From Hydnum rufescens UP504 (taxonomy: Eukaryota > Basidiomycota > Agaricomycetes > Cantharellales > Hydnaceae), in the NCBI GenBank assembly GCA_014904985.1, contig MU129367.1, positions 1-13,071 of the forward strand: a stretch of 13,071 bases of DNA. The letters are read 5' to 3'. This document shows, in pieces, positions 1 to 8,133 of this stretch. Under the pieces are notes generated by a model. The model was not told the DNA's origin and made no database searches. It worked only from the letters and a program-made list of their open reading frames with translations. Within the stretch, counting starts at the first letter, position 1. Each line of letters begins with the position of its first letter. A program made the position numbers and the translations under genes.

Positions 1-420
1 TGAAGAAAGAAGAAAGAAACATACTAACAAGACTAACCAAGCACTGACCAGTCTATAACTCACAGATATCCGCATTTTGACCAGGAGAACATAAACAAGA
101 ATACACAAATATCAGTAAACAGACCAACACAACACGAACAATATATAAGCCTTTCCACAAGCATCCCAGACGTATAAGCCTTTCCATAAGCATCCTACAC
201 GATGTATAAGCCTTTCCACAAGCATCACAAACATATAAGCCTTTCTACAAGCATCCCAAATGATATATCATTGACTACAGCTAGTCCCTATCCCTTCCTA
301 TTCTCCACTGAACACCATACACATCTTGCAGAGTGTGATCAACCATTGAAGCAAACCAGCCCAACAAATAACAACAGAAATACAGTCTCCCATCTACACA
401 CTGGCTGAACCAGATTTTGA
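1..420. other. Gene-free A-rich 5' flank of the KDZ pseudogene
   Basis: No convincing coding sequence is seen. The first 140 bases are A-rich and low in complexity, followed by a four-unit minisatellite and about 150 bases of unremarkable sequence. The frame of the downstream transposase is closed at 406-408 and 418-420 (both TGA). Any upstream exon of that gene would therefore need an intron that I cannot place. Confidence 0.6.
144..262. repeat. Minisatellite, four units of 29-32 bp
   Basis: Units begin at about 144, 173, 205 and 234, each with the core TATAAGCCTTTCCACAAGCA or a one-base variant of it. Spacing is 29, 32 and 29 bp. The tail of each unit (cccagacg, cctacacgatg, cacaaaca, cccaaatga) is less conserved. 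It lies upstream of the KDZ gene, but no regulatory role can be shown from sequence alone. Confidence 0.8.
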
Positions 421-1055
421 TTTGACAGTCATTGGAGCTCCCAACCCTTCTTCTATACTGCACCTGTCCAATTGATAAAGTGGGGTTTGTTCCCCTGCTT
501 GCCAGTGTATCCAGCTCTTGCTGTCAGCCTCAACATGCCAGAGTTTGTGTCCACATTGTTTGTACACTTGGCTCCAAATGAGACAGCATGGGCAGATGCC
601 CTGACCTTATTTTTGGCAACGTGAGGCCATGTATTCGAAGTGCAGGACTCGCTCCGCCAACGATTTGTGTCTGCCTTAGGCCAATACCAGGTCCTGGTAC
701 ACATTGTTACTGCCGAGATGGATAAACAGATCAGTGTGGCACAGCATGTAGTCCTCTTGTGAGACCCTGCCGATAGGGGTGATATTCCTCCAGAAACAAT
801 AATGTTACCCATAATCAATGACTCCACCCCTATAACGAATCATTTGTACATCAGTGCGCTGAGTCCTGACAGTTGGTCTGTTCGCCAGCCCTCTACTTCC
901 ACCACAGAGAATTCTTCTTGGTCTCATGCAATTGCTCCACCTGTGCCCAACCCCGACCTCCATACTCGTTCTAACACCCATTCTGTACTGTCTGATTACC
1001 TTCGTTCTCAGTGTCTGTTGTGCTTCGGAGGTGATGTATCAGGAGGGGGTAAACT

Positions 1056-1113
1056 GTGAGTATTTTGCAATTTATCCTCATGTCTCTTGCTAATTTAGTG
1101 ACATCTTTTGCAG
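1056..1113 (+). other. Intron 1 of the KDZ gene
   Basis: This 58-nt intron starts GTGAGT and ends TTTTGCAG, with GCTAAT as a likely branch point about 20 nt before the 3' end. Removing it joins GGGKL to PDFFLCLDACF in frame, matching the spacing of the cysteine cluster and the LDACF motif in the family. Confidence 0.88.
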
Positions 1114-2474
1114 GCCCGACTTTTTCTTATGCCTTGATGCCTGCTTTGCCATCAGGAGGAACAAAGACTACAATTGGCGGCCAGGCCACAAAAAGCAACT
1201 GGGCATTCAGGACCCTTGCATTGTTCCACCTGGAACCTGTGAATTGCCCCAAAGTTTTCTGGAGATCTGGAAAGCAAGGGTTGAAGAAGCCTGTCCTGGC
1301 AATCCAGCTAGGTGAATGTCGAAGAAGGGAGAATATGCCCTGGACGGCCCAGATGCTGATGATGACATTATTGAGGCTGGGCTACATGTCCCAAATTCAT
1401 CACTAAATATCTGTGGTGAATCCTTCGTTGCTGCAGATGGTGACAGGGTAAAGACTCCTGGAGAGCACTTCTCAGACACTGGTGTGATGGCAGGTGTATG
1501 TTGTCATGATCATGTGGTCATGTGGGTGAATATGTGGACTCCCAGTGAACAGCAATTCTATGCATTGGCTCTCATTGATGTGATCATGGCCGAGCTTCCC
1601 ACACACTGGCAAGTTGGTATCCTGTACAATATCGGCTGCCAGATTCATTGCAGCATACTTAAGTGGAATCTGTTGCCCCAGTGGATACCCCAGATTGTGT
1701 TTGGAATAAGTGTGTTTCATGCATATTGCCATCAGTGGGTGTGCCAGCTATGGTACAATCCTCGGAAGGGGGGTGTCTGGGGCCTCACTGATGGAGAGGG
1801 TTGCGAATGCCTTTGGAATGATCTTCGGCACCTCATTCCAAATCTCCATGTAACTGGATTCCATCGACATTTGTTTGTTTTGGATCTCCAAATTGAACAT
1901 CTGGACCACTTGAAGATGCAACAGGCAGGTGTCTGGTTGGAGAAGCATGTGAAAGCTATGAAGGCTCACCTCATAATTGCTCAGGAGAAGAGAGCCAGAA
2001 TCCCACTCAGCGACAAGTTCCTGCAGTCTCAATTTGAAGAACAGCGAGCCTACCAGAGCCAACCTCTCGAGCGACAATCAAAGAAAAAGGGATTCCTTGC
2101 TGTTGAGAAGATCCTGGCTGTCCGTCAACACCTTGATGCAGCTCGGGATCTTGTTGAGGCCCTCCAGAAGCAACTCATTGCCATACCAGTGTCTGACACC
2201 ATTGCAACTCGGAATGAGGTTGGGGAGATTACATCTGCCCTTGCTGAACAAGAGAAAGTTGTCTCATGCTTGTCGAAGCAAGAGGATGATTTAACTGCCA
2301 TCCTCAAGCTTGGAGACCTGGTGTCATATGACAACCTCAAGAAAATGAAGGATCACCCATGGTTTGAACACCAACTTAATATGCGTGCGCTTAAAGCACG
2401 CATTCTTGCCAAGGCATGCCAGAGGAATTTTGAGGCACATAATCTCACTGGTGCTTTCAGGAGCAAAGCCTCAG

Positions 2475-2541
2475 GCGAGTTATTCATAGTTGGAGTTTAA
2501 CTTGTATTATATCATATTAACATTATTATCCTTGATGATAG
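2475..2541 (+). other. Probable intron 2 of the KDZ gene, non-canonical donor
   Basis: The family motif FRSKAS upstream and the region STVEHMNKALKW downstream must be joined across this stretch. The best donor is CAG|GCGAGT with acceptor GATAG (67 nt), giving KASDHSTVEHM. GC may be a native GC-AG donor or a mutated GT. The alternative is a GT donor at 2479 with an acceptor ending at 2548. TATTAAC is a plausible branch point. Confidence 0.6.
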
Positions 2542-2949
2542 ATCACAGTACTGTGGAACACATGAATAAAGCATTGAAATGGCAGTATCAGTCAATCAAG
2601 AACCTTGTTATGGACTACAATAAGCGCTGACTCAGTATGATCAAGCTTCACAGACGGTGTGGGATTCCCCGTAATGCAGTCATCCCTCCTCCCATTGAGA
2701 TGAAGGGTCTTTTTAGTCTTGATGTGGACAATGATATCTGGCAAGATATTGGACTTGCCAATGATGAATTTGGTGGACAGGTCCCTCCTTGGCTAGGGGA
2801 TGAGGATGTCTGAAATGGGATCCAAATTGTTCAAGAAATCATGAATTGCTGTGATGAACTATATCTCTGTGAACATGAATGGTCCTCTTTGCAGCATTGG
2901 TTCAATGATGAATCAGCTGCATTGATCACTGTTTTACAGGCTTCCAAAG

Positions 2950-3000
2950 GTAAGGGGGTGATATCTGGCAGAAGGGTGTGCTAATTTAGTCTACCTGCAG
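2950..3000 (+). other. Intron 3 of the KDZ gene
   Basis: This is a 51-nt intron with donor AAAG|GTAAGG, branch point GCTAAT and acceptor CCTGCAG. Splicing joins QASK to EDADLQFFLWEHAQW in frame, and the second exon then reads open to the TAA at 3663-3665. Confidence 0.88.
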
Positions 3001-3098
3001 AGGATGCTGACCTCCAGTTCTTCTTGTGGGAACATGCTCAGTGGCTTATAGATTTGGGCAAGAGGTGGGGATGCTCCATTGATGCATTAGCCCCCAAT

Positions 3099-3338
3099 GT
3101 TGCTCAGTCCAAGGTTGGTCAATCCGAGGTTGGTCAATCCGAGGTTGGTCAATCCAAGGTTGGTCAATCCAAGGTTGGTCAATCCAGGGTTGGTCAATCC
3201 AGGGTTGGTCAATCCGAGGTTGGTCAATCCGAGGTTGGTCAATCCAAGGTCACTCAATCCAAGGTTGCTCAATCCGAGGTTGCTCAATACAAGGTTGCTC
3301 AATCCGAGGTCACTCAATCCGACATGCCTCAATCTGGC
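3099..3338 (+). repeat. In-frame 15-bp minisatellite encoding about 16 VGQS(K/E/R) units
   Basis: Sixteen consecutive 15-bp units resembling GTTGGTCAATCCAAG encode V-G/A/T-Q-S-K/E/R pentapeptides inside the last exon of the KDZ pseudogene. The central units are nearly identical. The outer ones vary (VTQSK, VAQYK, VTQSD, MPQSG). Because the unit is a multiple of three, copy-number change leaves the downstream acidic tail in frame. Confidence 0.95.
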
Positions 3339-3912
3339 ATCTCTTGGGCTGATTTCCCTCAACAAGGTGGCAGAACCTTGACTAGTGAGACCAAGGCTCT
3401 GCTTGATTGCAGGGTGCCCATCCCACCCCTGTCCAAGTTGGCAGGGTCCTTAGCTGAACAAGCAGCAATCCCAAAGTTGCCAAGGTCAGACAAATGGACA
3501 GTGGGCCCTGCAGAAGGGGAGGTGGATAGCTCAGATGATGATGAAGAATTTGAGCTGGAGCCTTGGCCAGTTATTGCTGACCCAGTCCTACTCACAGCTA
3601 CAGACCTCCTTCATGAGGGTCATTCGGATGATATGGGAAGTGAGACTAGTAGTGATGAAGAATAAGTCCATGTTATCTACATATGTACTTAGCAAAAATA
3701 ATACAGAAACTGAAACCATTAAGTTAATTGTGGGGGGCCCCTAGCTGAACTTAGAAAATACTCGGGTTTGAAATGAGGCCTTTGGAGGCAGTGCTGAGGG
3801 GCCCCTGGATCAGTACTTGAGCCCCCCTGAGCCCATCCAAGTTAGCCCACAGGGGCCACCAGGGGCCCCATGGGCTGTATATCTAATTAGAGCATATAAA
3901 TGCAACCCTCAA

Positions 3913-3930
3913 AGTATCTAATTAGATACT
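3913..3930. repeat. 18-bp perfect palindrome
   Basis: AGTATCTAATTAGATACT is identical to its own reverse complement. It lies just left of the inverted repeat at 3934-4076. A related TATCTAATTAGA word occurs about 30 bp upstream. The function is unknown. Confidence 0.8.
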
Positions 3931-3933
3931 GAT

Positions 3934-4076
3934 AATTGGCTGACCAGCCTGGAATTACAGTGGGTGGAAAGTGATGTGCATCAATGTGAATAATCTCAAG
4001 CAGGAATGCAAGGATAGCTTGTCCATGGAAGAAGCTATCACTCTCATGATAAATATTATCAGCCTGGTCAGCCATT
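3934..4076. repeat. Small inverted-repeat element, MITE-like
   Basis: The left end TTGGCTGACCAGCCTG is matched in inverted orientation by CAGCCTGGTCAGCCA at the right end, with about 105 bp between. No target-site duplication is clear. The motif CTGACCAGCCTGG at 3940-3952 is also the exact reverse complement of CCAGGCTGGTCAG at 10572-10584, where duplicated copy B begins, so the termini may be related. Confidence 0.5.
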
Positions 4077-4338
4077 TTCAGTACCTAAAGTAGGCCCAAA
4101 AATGAGTCATGGAATGAGCCTAGTTAGGCTGAGAGAGCCTGGGGCCCCAAAGTAATATTAAACATGGCTATTTCTGGGAGCAATTCAATGTACTTTAGGC
4201 TTATTTTGGGCTTTGGGGCCCTAAATATTAGGGTAGTGAGGGCTTTGGGGCCCCAAGATGCTTAGGCCTATTACATCTCTGGGGCCCCATGGAAGTTAGG
4301 TACCTTTAGGCCTCCACCTAATGCACCCTCAAAATAGT

Positions 4339-4384
4339 ACCTCTTAGGTGGTTTGAGTTTGCATCTGCAAACCACCTAAGAGGT
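4339..4384. repeat. 17-bp perfect inverted repeat
   Basis: ACCTCTTAGGTGGTTTG and its exact complement are separated by 12 nt. It is not next to any gene and may be the remnant of a small fold-back element. Confidence 0.85.
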
Positions 4385-4821
4385 GTTCTGAGTATAGGTG
4401 TGTCTAAGACATGCCTGAGGGGTATTTTTGGGAATTTTTTTTCTAAGTTCACTATATAGACATGTCTAAAATAGCCTGCCACAGGTGCCACCTGGGAGGG
4501 TTTGTTCACTGGCTGGAGAGTGTTACAGGTCTAATTTAGGCATGTCTAATAAGATATTTTCTGGAGCCTTAGAGGTGTCTTCATCCTTACTGTGTGTCTA
4601 CTGGTGTCTAAATCAACATTTTGAGCCCAAGACCTCTGGTGGCAGTACTAATAGGTGTCTAAATTAGAACAAAGGCATCTATCTGCTCAGGGGGAGATCA
4701 TTAGATGGTGTCTAATGGTGTCTAATTCAACACTTGTGGTACTCTTGTGGATGTGTGCACAGTAATGTCTAAATCAAACTTTTTGACATAAGGGCCCCTG
4801 CTCAGGCTGGTCAGTCACATA

Positions 4822-4877
4822 GGGGACCTAATTTAGGTACCACTTTCGGGGCAGAAAATGGTACCTAATAGGTCCCC
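4822..4877. repeat. Conserved stem-loop near the left end of copy A
   Basis: GGGGACCTAATTTAGGTACCA pairs, with a two-base bulge, with TGGTACCTAATAGGTCCCC across a 16-nt loop. It is preserved in copy B (10592-10647). It lies beyond the 3' end of the minus-strand gene and could be a terminal structure of the unit or a transcript 3' structure. Confidence 0.8.
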
Positions 4878-4987
4878 CAAACCTTACGGCTGAAATCAGG
4901 CCATTCCAATTCAGTTTTTGGGCCATCTGTTGGCCAATCCATGGCTGTGCTAGATTGTATACTTATTTATTATTATTTGTTTACTAT

Positions 4988-5027
4988 TTATTATTATTAT
5001 TATTATTATTATTACTACTATTATTAT
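4988..5027. repeat. TTA/TAT trinucleotide microsatellite, copy A
   Basis: This is a run of TTA triplets with a CTA interruption. On the minus strand it and its left flank supply AATAAA words just downstream of the last stop codon of the putative gene, so it could serve as a polyadenylation region. The forward Tyr-rich reading is an artefact of the repeat. Confidence 0.85.
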
Positions 5028-5288
5028 ATACATATTACACTATATACATATTATCCCCCCCGGGGTCTGCCACCACAGGGGGGGATGGTTGATGCGGGTC
5101 ATGCACCTGCATATACCCACCACACCTGCTGCAGCGGGTGGGGTTCACACACCCCGATTGGGGGCTGGCTCCATTTGGGTGCTCCCTCAAGGGGCCGGTT
5201 TTCATTCGCAGGCTTGTTCATGGTTATTGTTGGCAATGTTGTTCGGCGGATTTGTATTTGGGAGTTCACCTGGATTCTGGCCTAGGAT

Positions 5289-5398
5289 CTAAAGAAATAA
5301 TTAAGGAAACATTAGTTGAATATTAATGCAGCGCAAAAAGAGCAGCTTATGCTGCTCTTTTTGTGCCACAACAAGAAATTTATAAAAATAAAACATAC
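5289..5398 (-). other. Copy A intron 5 with embedded hairpin (5331-5366)
   Basis: On the minus strand this 110-nt intron has donor GGAG|GTATGT, branch region CAACTAATG and acceptor ATTTCTTTAG. The stem-loop has a 16-bp stem with a TTAT (plus-strand) loop and one wobble or mismatch produced by CpG decay. Confidence 0.75.
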
Positions 5399-5542
5399 CT
5401 CCTAGTACCCACACCCGCTGCAGTGGTGTGGGGTACTGAGCCATGTACATACGGCGGTTCCTACGGATGTCCATCATTTGGGCATCAATATGGGGGGGCA
5501 CAGGGGTTTTGTGTCAGTATTCATTTGCAGGGGCATTGAGAC

Positions 5543-5650
5543 CTGTGAGATAAAATTTTTAAATTAGTTGGAATCAAAAACCACGCAAAAAGAGCAGCTT
5601 TCACTGCTCTTTTTGCATGGCTGTAGGTACTGAGGAGGGCAGGGACTTAC
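5543..5650 (-). other. Copy A intron 4 with embedded hairpin (5581-5620)
   Basis: On the minus strand this 108-nt intron has donor CAG|GTAAGT, branch region TCCAACTAAT and acceptor TTATCTCACAG. The outer stem CCACGC/GCATGG carries one decayed pair. Confidence 0.78.
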
Positions 5651-5683
5651 CTGATATAGAACCACACACCTGCTGGGGTGGTG

Positions 5684-6900
5684 TAAGCAGGATGGTTATA
5701 AATCAATCCAACTACTGTCCACGTCATTGAGGATAGGACAAAAGAAGGGAGCCACGGGGACAATTCAAATATTCAGGCCTGGGGAAATGAAGGTCTTTCT
5801 GGTTAATAGAAAATCCCAATGAACAGTGGTTGCTCAAGGGAATAGATCAGTGTCATAAAATAAGATGTCAAGGCCACACCCTGAAGTTGTCCTCTGACTA
5901 TTCAGTCTAAATGCGGCTGTACACAGTCTTGACAAGTGGGAAATCTCCTCCAGACAGCGGCAATACTTCAGTGCCTCAGACTGTGATAGGGGGAAAAAAC
6001 CAAATATTTACATGCCCCCTCCCCTTTATATACATTCCAGACCACAATTCAAAATTCTGGAAGAAAAGTGGAGATAAGGGAAGCATAATGAAAAAGAAAT
6101 GAAGTCAAAAGCTTCAAAACTGGTGGAGATATTCAAGAACCAAGTGAAAAAGAGACAAAAAAACACTTTACAAGGCATTCCTCCTTTAAAACTGGATAGA
6201 TTCCCTTAAGGAATGGTGGAATAGGTCTCCCTGAGTGTCCTTTGCATCAGAATTAAGAGGGCCGGAACCAATTTGTCATTTGTGTTGGTGGAGCAAGGGG
6301 GGAGTCATGAGGAAGGGGTTGTCTTGTGAAAAATGGAGTTCATGTCCATTCGTTTTGCCCTTAGTACCATTCGATGCGCATTTTTAACAGCTTTCAGGGC
6401 ATGGTACTCGCGAACGAATCCGATAAGAATTGGCTTCGAAAATCAAGAAATACTCCTTCAGAGTATGAATCATGGAAAGATATTGTTACAGGGACCGCAT
6501 TTTTGATCCCTTCGTTTCATGTTTGGTACCGTTCGATAGGTACGATTCGTATCTTTCTGGGCGTGGTCGTTCCGAATCGATCCGATCAAAACTGACGGAG
6601 GAATTCGAAAAATACTCCTTTAGAGTGACATAATCCCTTTTTGAATCATGTGATGGGTCCACAGGTCCAGAATGAAGGCTAGGCACAGTCCGCGTCATTA
6701 CATAATCACAATTCTTTGCCCTTAAGGCAAAGGAACGATGTGGAATGATGGGTTTCAGACGTATAGAATTTGGACTGTTTCTCCAATGAATGAACAGCTT
6801 AAAAATTGAGGACAGGATGGACATTCAGTCTGTTTGTTTGTTTGTATAATTGGCCTCAGATGGGGTTTCTATGGTGTAGGGATTTATCCCTCCAACAGCG
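5684..6900. mobile_element. Insertion of about 1.2 kb in exon 4 of copy A
   Basis: Copy B is continuous at this point (GGGGCGGGTGCGTG), whereas copy A is interrupted. A possible GGTG direct repeat flanks the insert (5680-5683 and 6901-6904). The ends are weakly inverted: GGATGGTTATAAATC at the left resembles the complement of GATTTATCCCTCC at the right. No transposase or other protein is recognisable. Bases 5690-6340 are CpG-poor, while 6345-6610 is CpG-dense. It is most simply a non-autonomous transposon. Boundaries are good to a few bases. Confidence 0.65.
6345..6652. repeat. Diverged tandem duplication inside the insertion
   Basis: Two related blocks of about 130-165 bp share GTACCATTCGAT/GTACCGTTCGAT, CGCATTTTT, GAATCCGAT/GAATCGATCCGAT and TTCGAAAA...ATACTCCTTCAGAGT/ATACTCCTTTAGAGT, each ending near GAATCATG. 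The region is unusually rich in CpG for copy A. Confidence 0.6.
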
Positions 6901-7096
6901 GGTGTGTGATTCCATGCCCTCATTTGGTGCATTGCCATGGGCTTTGGTGCAGTCATGTCATTGGCCCATTGCTGTGTCACGTTGGTGTATCATGTTGCCA
7001 TGTATTGCATTGCTGTGTTGCATTGCCATGTGGCACATTGCTGTTTGGGCTCTTGTCATTTCATGGGTTATCATCCTGCGTTGGAGGGGCCCCAAT

Positions 7097-7204
7097 CTAG
7101 AATAATGCATGTCAGTAAAAAAAAAAATTCCAAAGCAGCACAAAAAGAGCAGCTTACGCTGCTCTTTTTGTGCCACAAGAATAAAAAAAGAAAAGAAATC
7201 TTAC
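7097..7204 (-). other. Copy A intron 3 with embedded hairpin (7138-7173)
   Basis: On the minus strand this 108-nt intron has donor CAAA|GTAAGA, branch region TTACTGACATG and acceptor TTATTCTAG. The 16-bp stem GCACAAAAAGAGCAGC is fully paired, with a plus-strand TTAC loop. Confidence 0.75.
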
Positions 7205-7362
7205 TTTGTAGTACCCCACACCCACTGCAGTGGGTGTGGGGTACTGGAGCTGTACTCCAGCTCGCATGTGCAGGGGTTTGTACAGGTCCCCTCATTCAGG
7301 TGTTGACAGGCGGGGTTATGGGGGTTCTTGTGTAGGTATTCATTTGCGCAGGAAGTGGTGAC

Positions 7363-7467
7363 CTAGAATATAAGATTATACATTAGTTAAGAGTTAAAGA
7401 CCATGCAAAAAGAGCAGCTTTCGCTGCTCTTTTTGCATGCCTGTAGTTACTGGGGGGGGGGACTCAC
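7363..7467 (-). other. Copy A intron 2 with embedded hairpin (7402-7439)
   Basis: On the minus strand this 105-nt intron has donor TAAT|GTGAGT, branch region CTTAACTAATG and acceptor TATATTCTAG. Outer pairs CATGC/GCATG replace CACGC/GCGTG found in copy B intron 4: both arms changed and pairing is kept. Confidence 0.75.
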
Positions 7468-7751
7468 ATTATATAGTACCACACACCTGCCATGGTGGGT
7501 GTGTGGTTCCTGGGGCCTCATTTGGCATGGTCATGTGCTTGTTTGGCACATTGCCATAGGTTGTGTTGCCATGTGTCGCATTACCATGTGTCATGTCTTC
7601 GTTTGGTGCGTCTTCATTTGGCGCGTTGCTGTGTTGCACTGTCATGCATCATGTTTCTGTGTTGTGTTGCCGGATGTCACATTGCTGCATTGTGTTTCTG
7701 TACATCCCATGGCTGTTTGGGCTCTCATCATGCATTGGATGAGGCCTCAAT

Positions 7752-7856
7752 CTAAAATAAATAAAGAGACGTTAGTAAGATGTTCCAAAGCAGCACAAAA
7801 AGAGCAGCTTTCGCTGCTCTTTTTGCACCATTGTATCTACTAGAAAAAATACTCAC
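7752..7856 (-). other. Copy A intron 1 with embedded hairpin (7793-7828)
   Basis: On the minus strand this 105-nt intron has donor CAAG|GTGAGT, branch region CTTACTAACG (close to the TACTAAC consensus) and acceptor TTTATTTATTTTAG. Splicing keeps exon 1 and exon 2 in one frame. The outermost stem pairs are mismatched by CpG decay. Confidence 0.8.
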
Positions 7857-8035
7857 CTTGTGACCACACACCTGCAGCGGCGGGTGCATGGTTGTGCAGT
7901 TGCCTTTTCGGGTGGTTGCTTGTTGTGGTTGTGGAGATAGGAAGCAAGATGCAGATTCAACACCGGCAATTGCTGATACTCAAGAAGCACCCAAGTGCTG
8001 GCACTGCAAGCACAGTACACAATAGTACCAAGCAT

Positions 8036-8065
8036 GTATATTATAAATCAATACTATATAATAAA
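8036..8065 (-). promoter_or_regulatory. TATA-like region upstream of the copy A gene
   Basis: ATTATATA at 8062-8055 (minus) lies about 20-27 nt before the proposed ATG at 8035, within an AT-rich stretch conserved in copy B (12674-12667). This is close to the ATG for a TATA box, and AT-rich sequence is common here, so the call is weak. Confidence 0.3.
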
Positions 8066-8133
8066 AAATTGTCCAGGAAAACCTGAAGAAGAGGATGGTA
8101 ATGAGTCAGAGGTCAATAAGGCATGAGATCGCT

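Larger units (their letters stand above)
421..3665 (+). pseudogene. KDZ-family DNA transposase with CxC1-like N-terminal region, inactivated
   Basis: This is a DDE/RNase H-fold transposase of the Kyakuja-Dileera-Zisupton group. I read exons at about 421-1055, 1114-2474, 2542-2949 and 3001-3665, ending at TAA. The N-terminal part has family features: KWGLFPCLPVYPALAVSL, then NETAWADAL, the cysteine cluster CLLCFGG and, across intron 1, LCLDACF. The core, counted from the ATG at 1316, has FSDTG at residues 52-56, TPSEQ at 75-79, YNIGC at 104-108, FHAYCHQW at 134-141 and TDGEG at 158-162. A charged, probably coiled-coil stretch follows. After exon 3 (MKGLFSLDVDNDIWQDIGL) comes a pentapeptide-repeat tail and an acidic C terminus. 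Five in-frame TGA codons interrupt it, at 622, 760, 1313, 2628 and 2811; all fit CGA (Arg) to TGA. YNIGC replaces the family's YDIGC, removing a conserved acidic residue. No start codon is identified; the usual N-terminal end seems missing. Family assignment is secure, and activity is very unlikely. Confidence 0.9.
3666..4802. other. Gene-free, CpG-free spacer with GGGGCCCC and TGTCTAA words
   Basis: No gene is supported here. I find no CpG dinucleotide from 3765 to 4846, although G and C runs are common. GGGGCCCC-type words recur between 3727 and 4290, and TGTCTAA(A)T words recur between 4400 and 4780. It contains three inverted-repeat structures listed separately. It is probably decayed, formerly methylated transposon sequence. 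Confidence 0.7.
5099..8035 (-). pseudogene. Six-exon minus-strand gene, copy A; low-complexity protein, unrecognised
   Basis: I infer exons 8035-7857, 7751-7468, 7362-7205, 7096-5651 (interrupted), 5542-5399 and 5288-5099. All five introns keep GT/AG ends and branch-point regions. Exon 1 starts MLGTIVYCACSASTW and splices in frame to exon 2 (LRPHPMHDESPNS). Exons 2 and 4 are Asn/Thr/His-rich and end in THPPxxVCG. Exons 3 and 5 share ANEY. Near the 3' end of exons 2-6 a Pro-rich block ending in VCG, VWG or VWW recurs. In-frame TGA occurs at 7651-7649 and 7063-7061; the equivalent codons in copy B are CGA. Exon 2 also ends with TAA at 7471-7469, one base before the splice site, in both copies. 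No known family is recognised, and whether it ever made one long protein is uncertain. The insertion and stops make this copy dead. Confidence 0.5.
4803..8133 (-). repeat. Long duplicated unit, copy A (CpG-decayed, interrupted)
   Basis: This unit aligns with 10573-12745 from CAGGCTGGTCAGTC on the left to GGCATGAGATCGCT on the right. The difference in length is mainly an insertion of about 1.2 kb at about 5684-6900. Substitutions are dominated by CG in copy B being TG or CA here. Orientation is given by the minus-strand gene it contains. No terminal inverted repeats or target-site duplication were found, so the type of element, if mobile, is unknown. Confidence 0.92.

Noticed and set aside
453..827. 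Minus-strand 124-codon reading at 453-827
   Set aside because: It is antisense to the transposase N-terminal region, which has clear family similarity on the plus strand.
3887..4075. Small minus-strand protein at 3887-4075
   Set aside because: It falls within the inverted-repeat element and CpG-free spacer, shows no recognisable motif, and is of a length expected by chance.
4941..5285. Plus-strand Tyr-rich protein from 4941 (and its twin from 10711)
   Set aside because: The Tyr run is the TTA microsatellite read in one frame; the rest crosses the minus-strand exon and GC repeats with no conserved coding character.
5331..5366. Bacterial-type intrinsic terminators (stem with T run)
   Set aside because: The T run is part of the stem and is matched by an A run on the other arm; the setting is eukaryotic and each stem lies inside an intron-like interval.
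7403..7843. Plus-strand Cys/His/Val-rich readings across exons 2 and 4 (also 11980-12553)
   Set aside because: They run through intron hairpins (reading KEQLSLLFL) and reflect the absence of stops in GTTTGGCGCGT-type repeats; the splice-compatible signals are all on the other strand.
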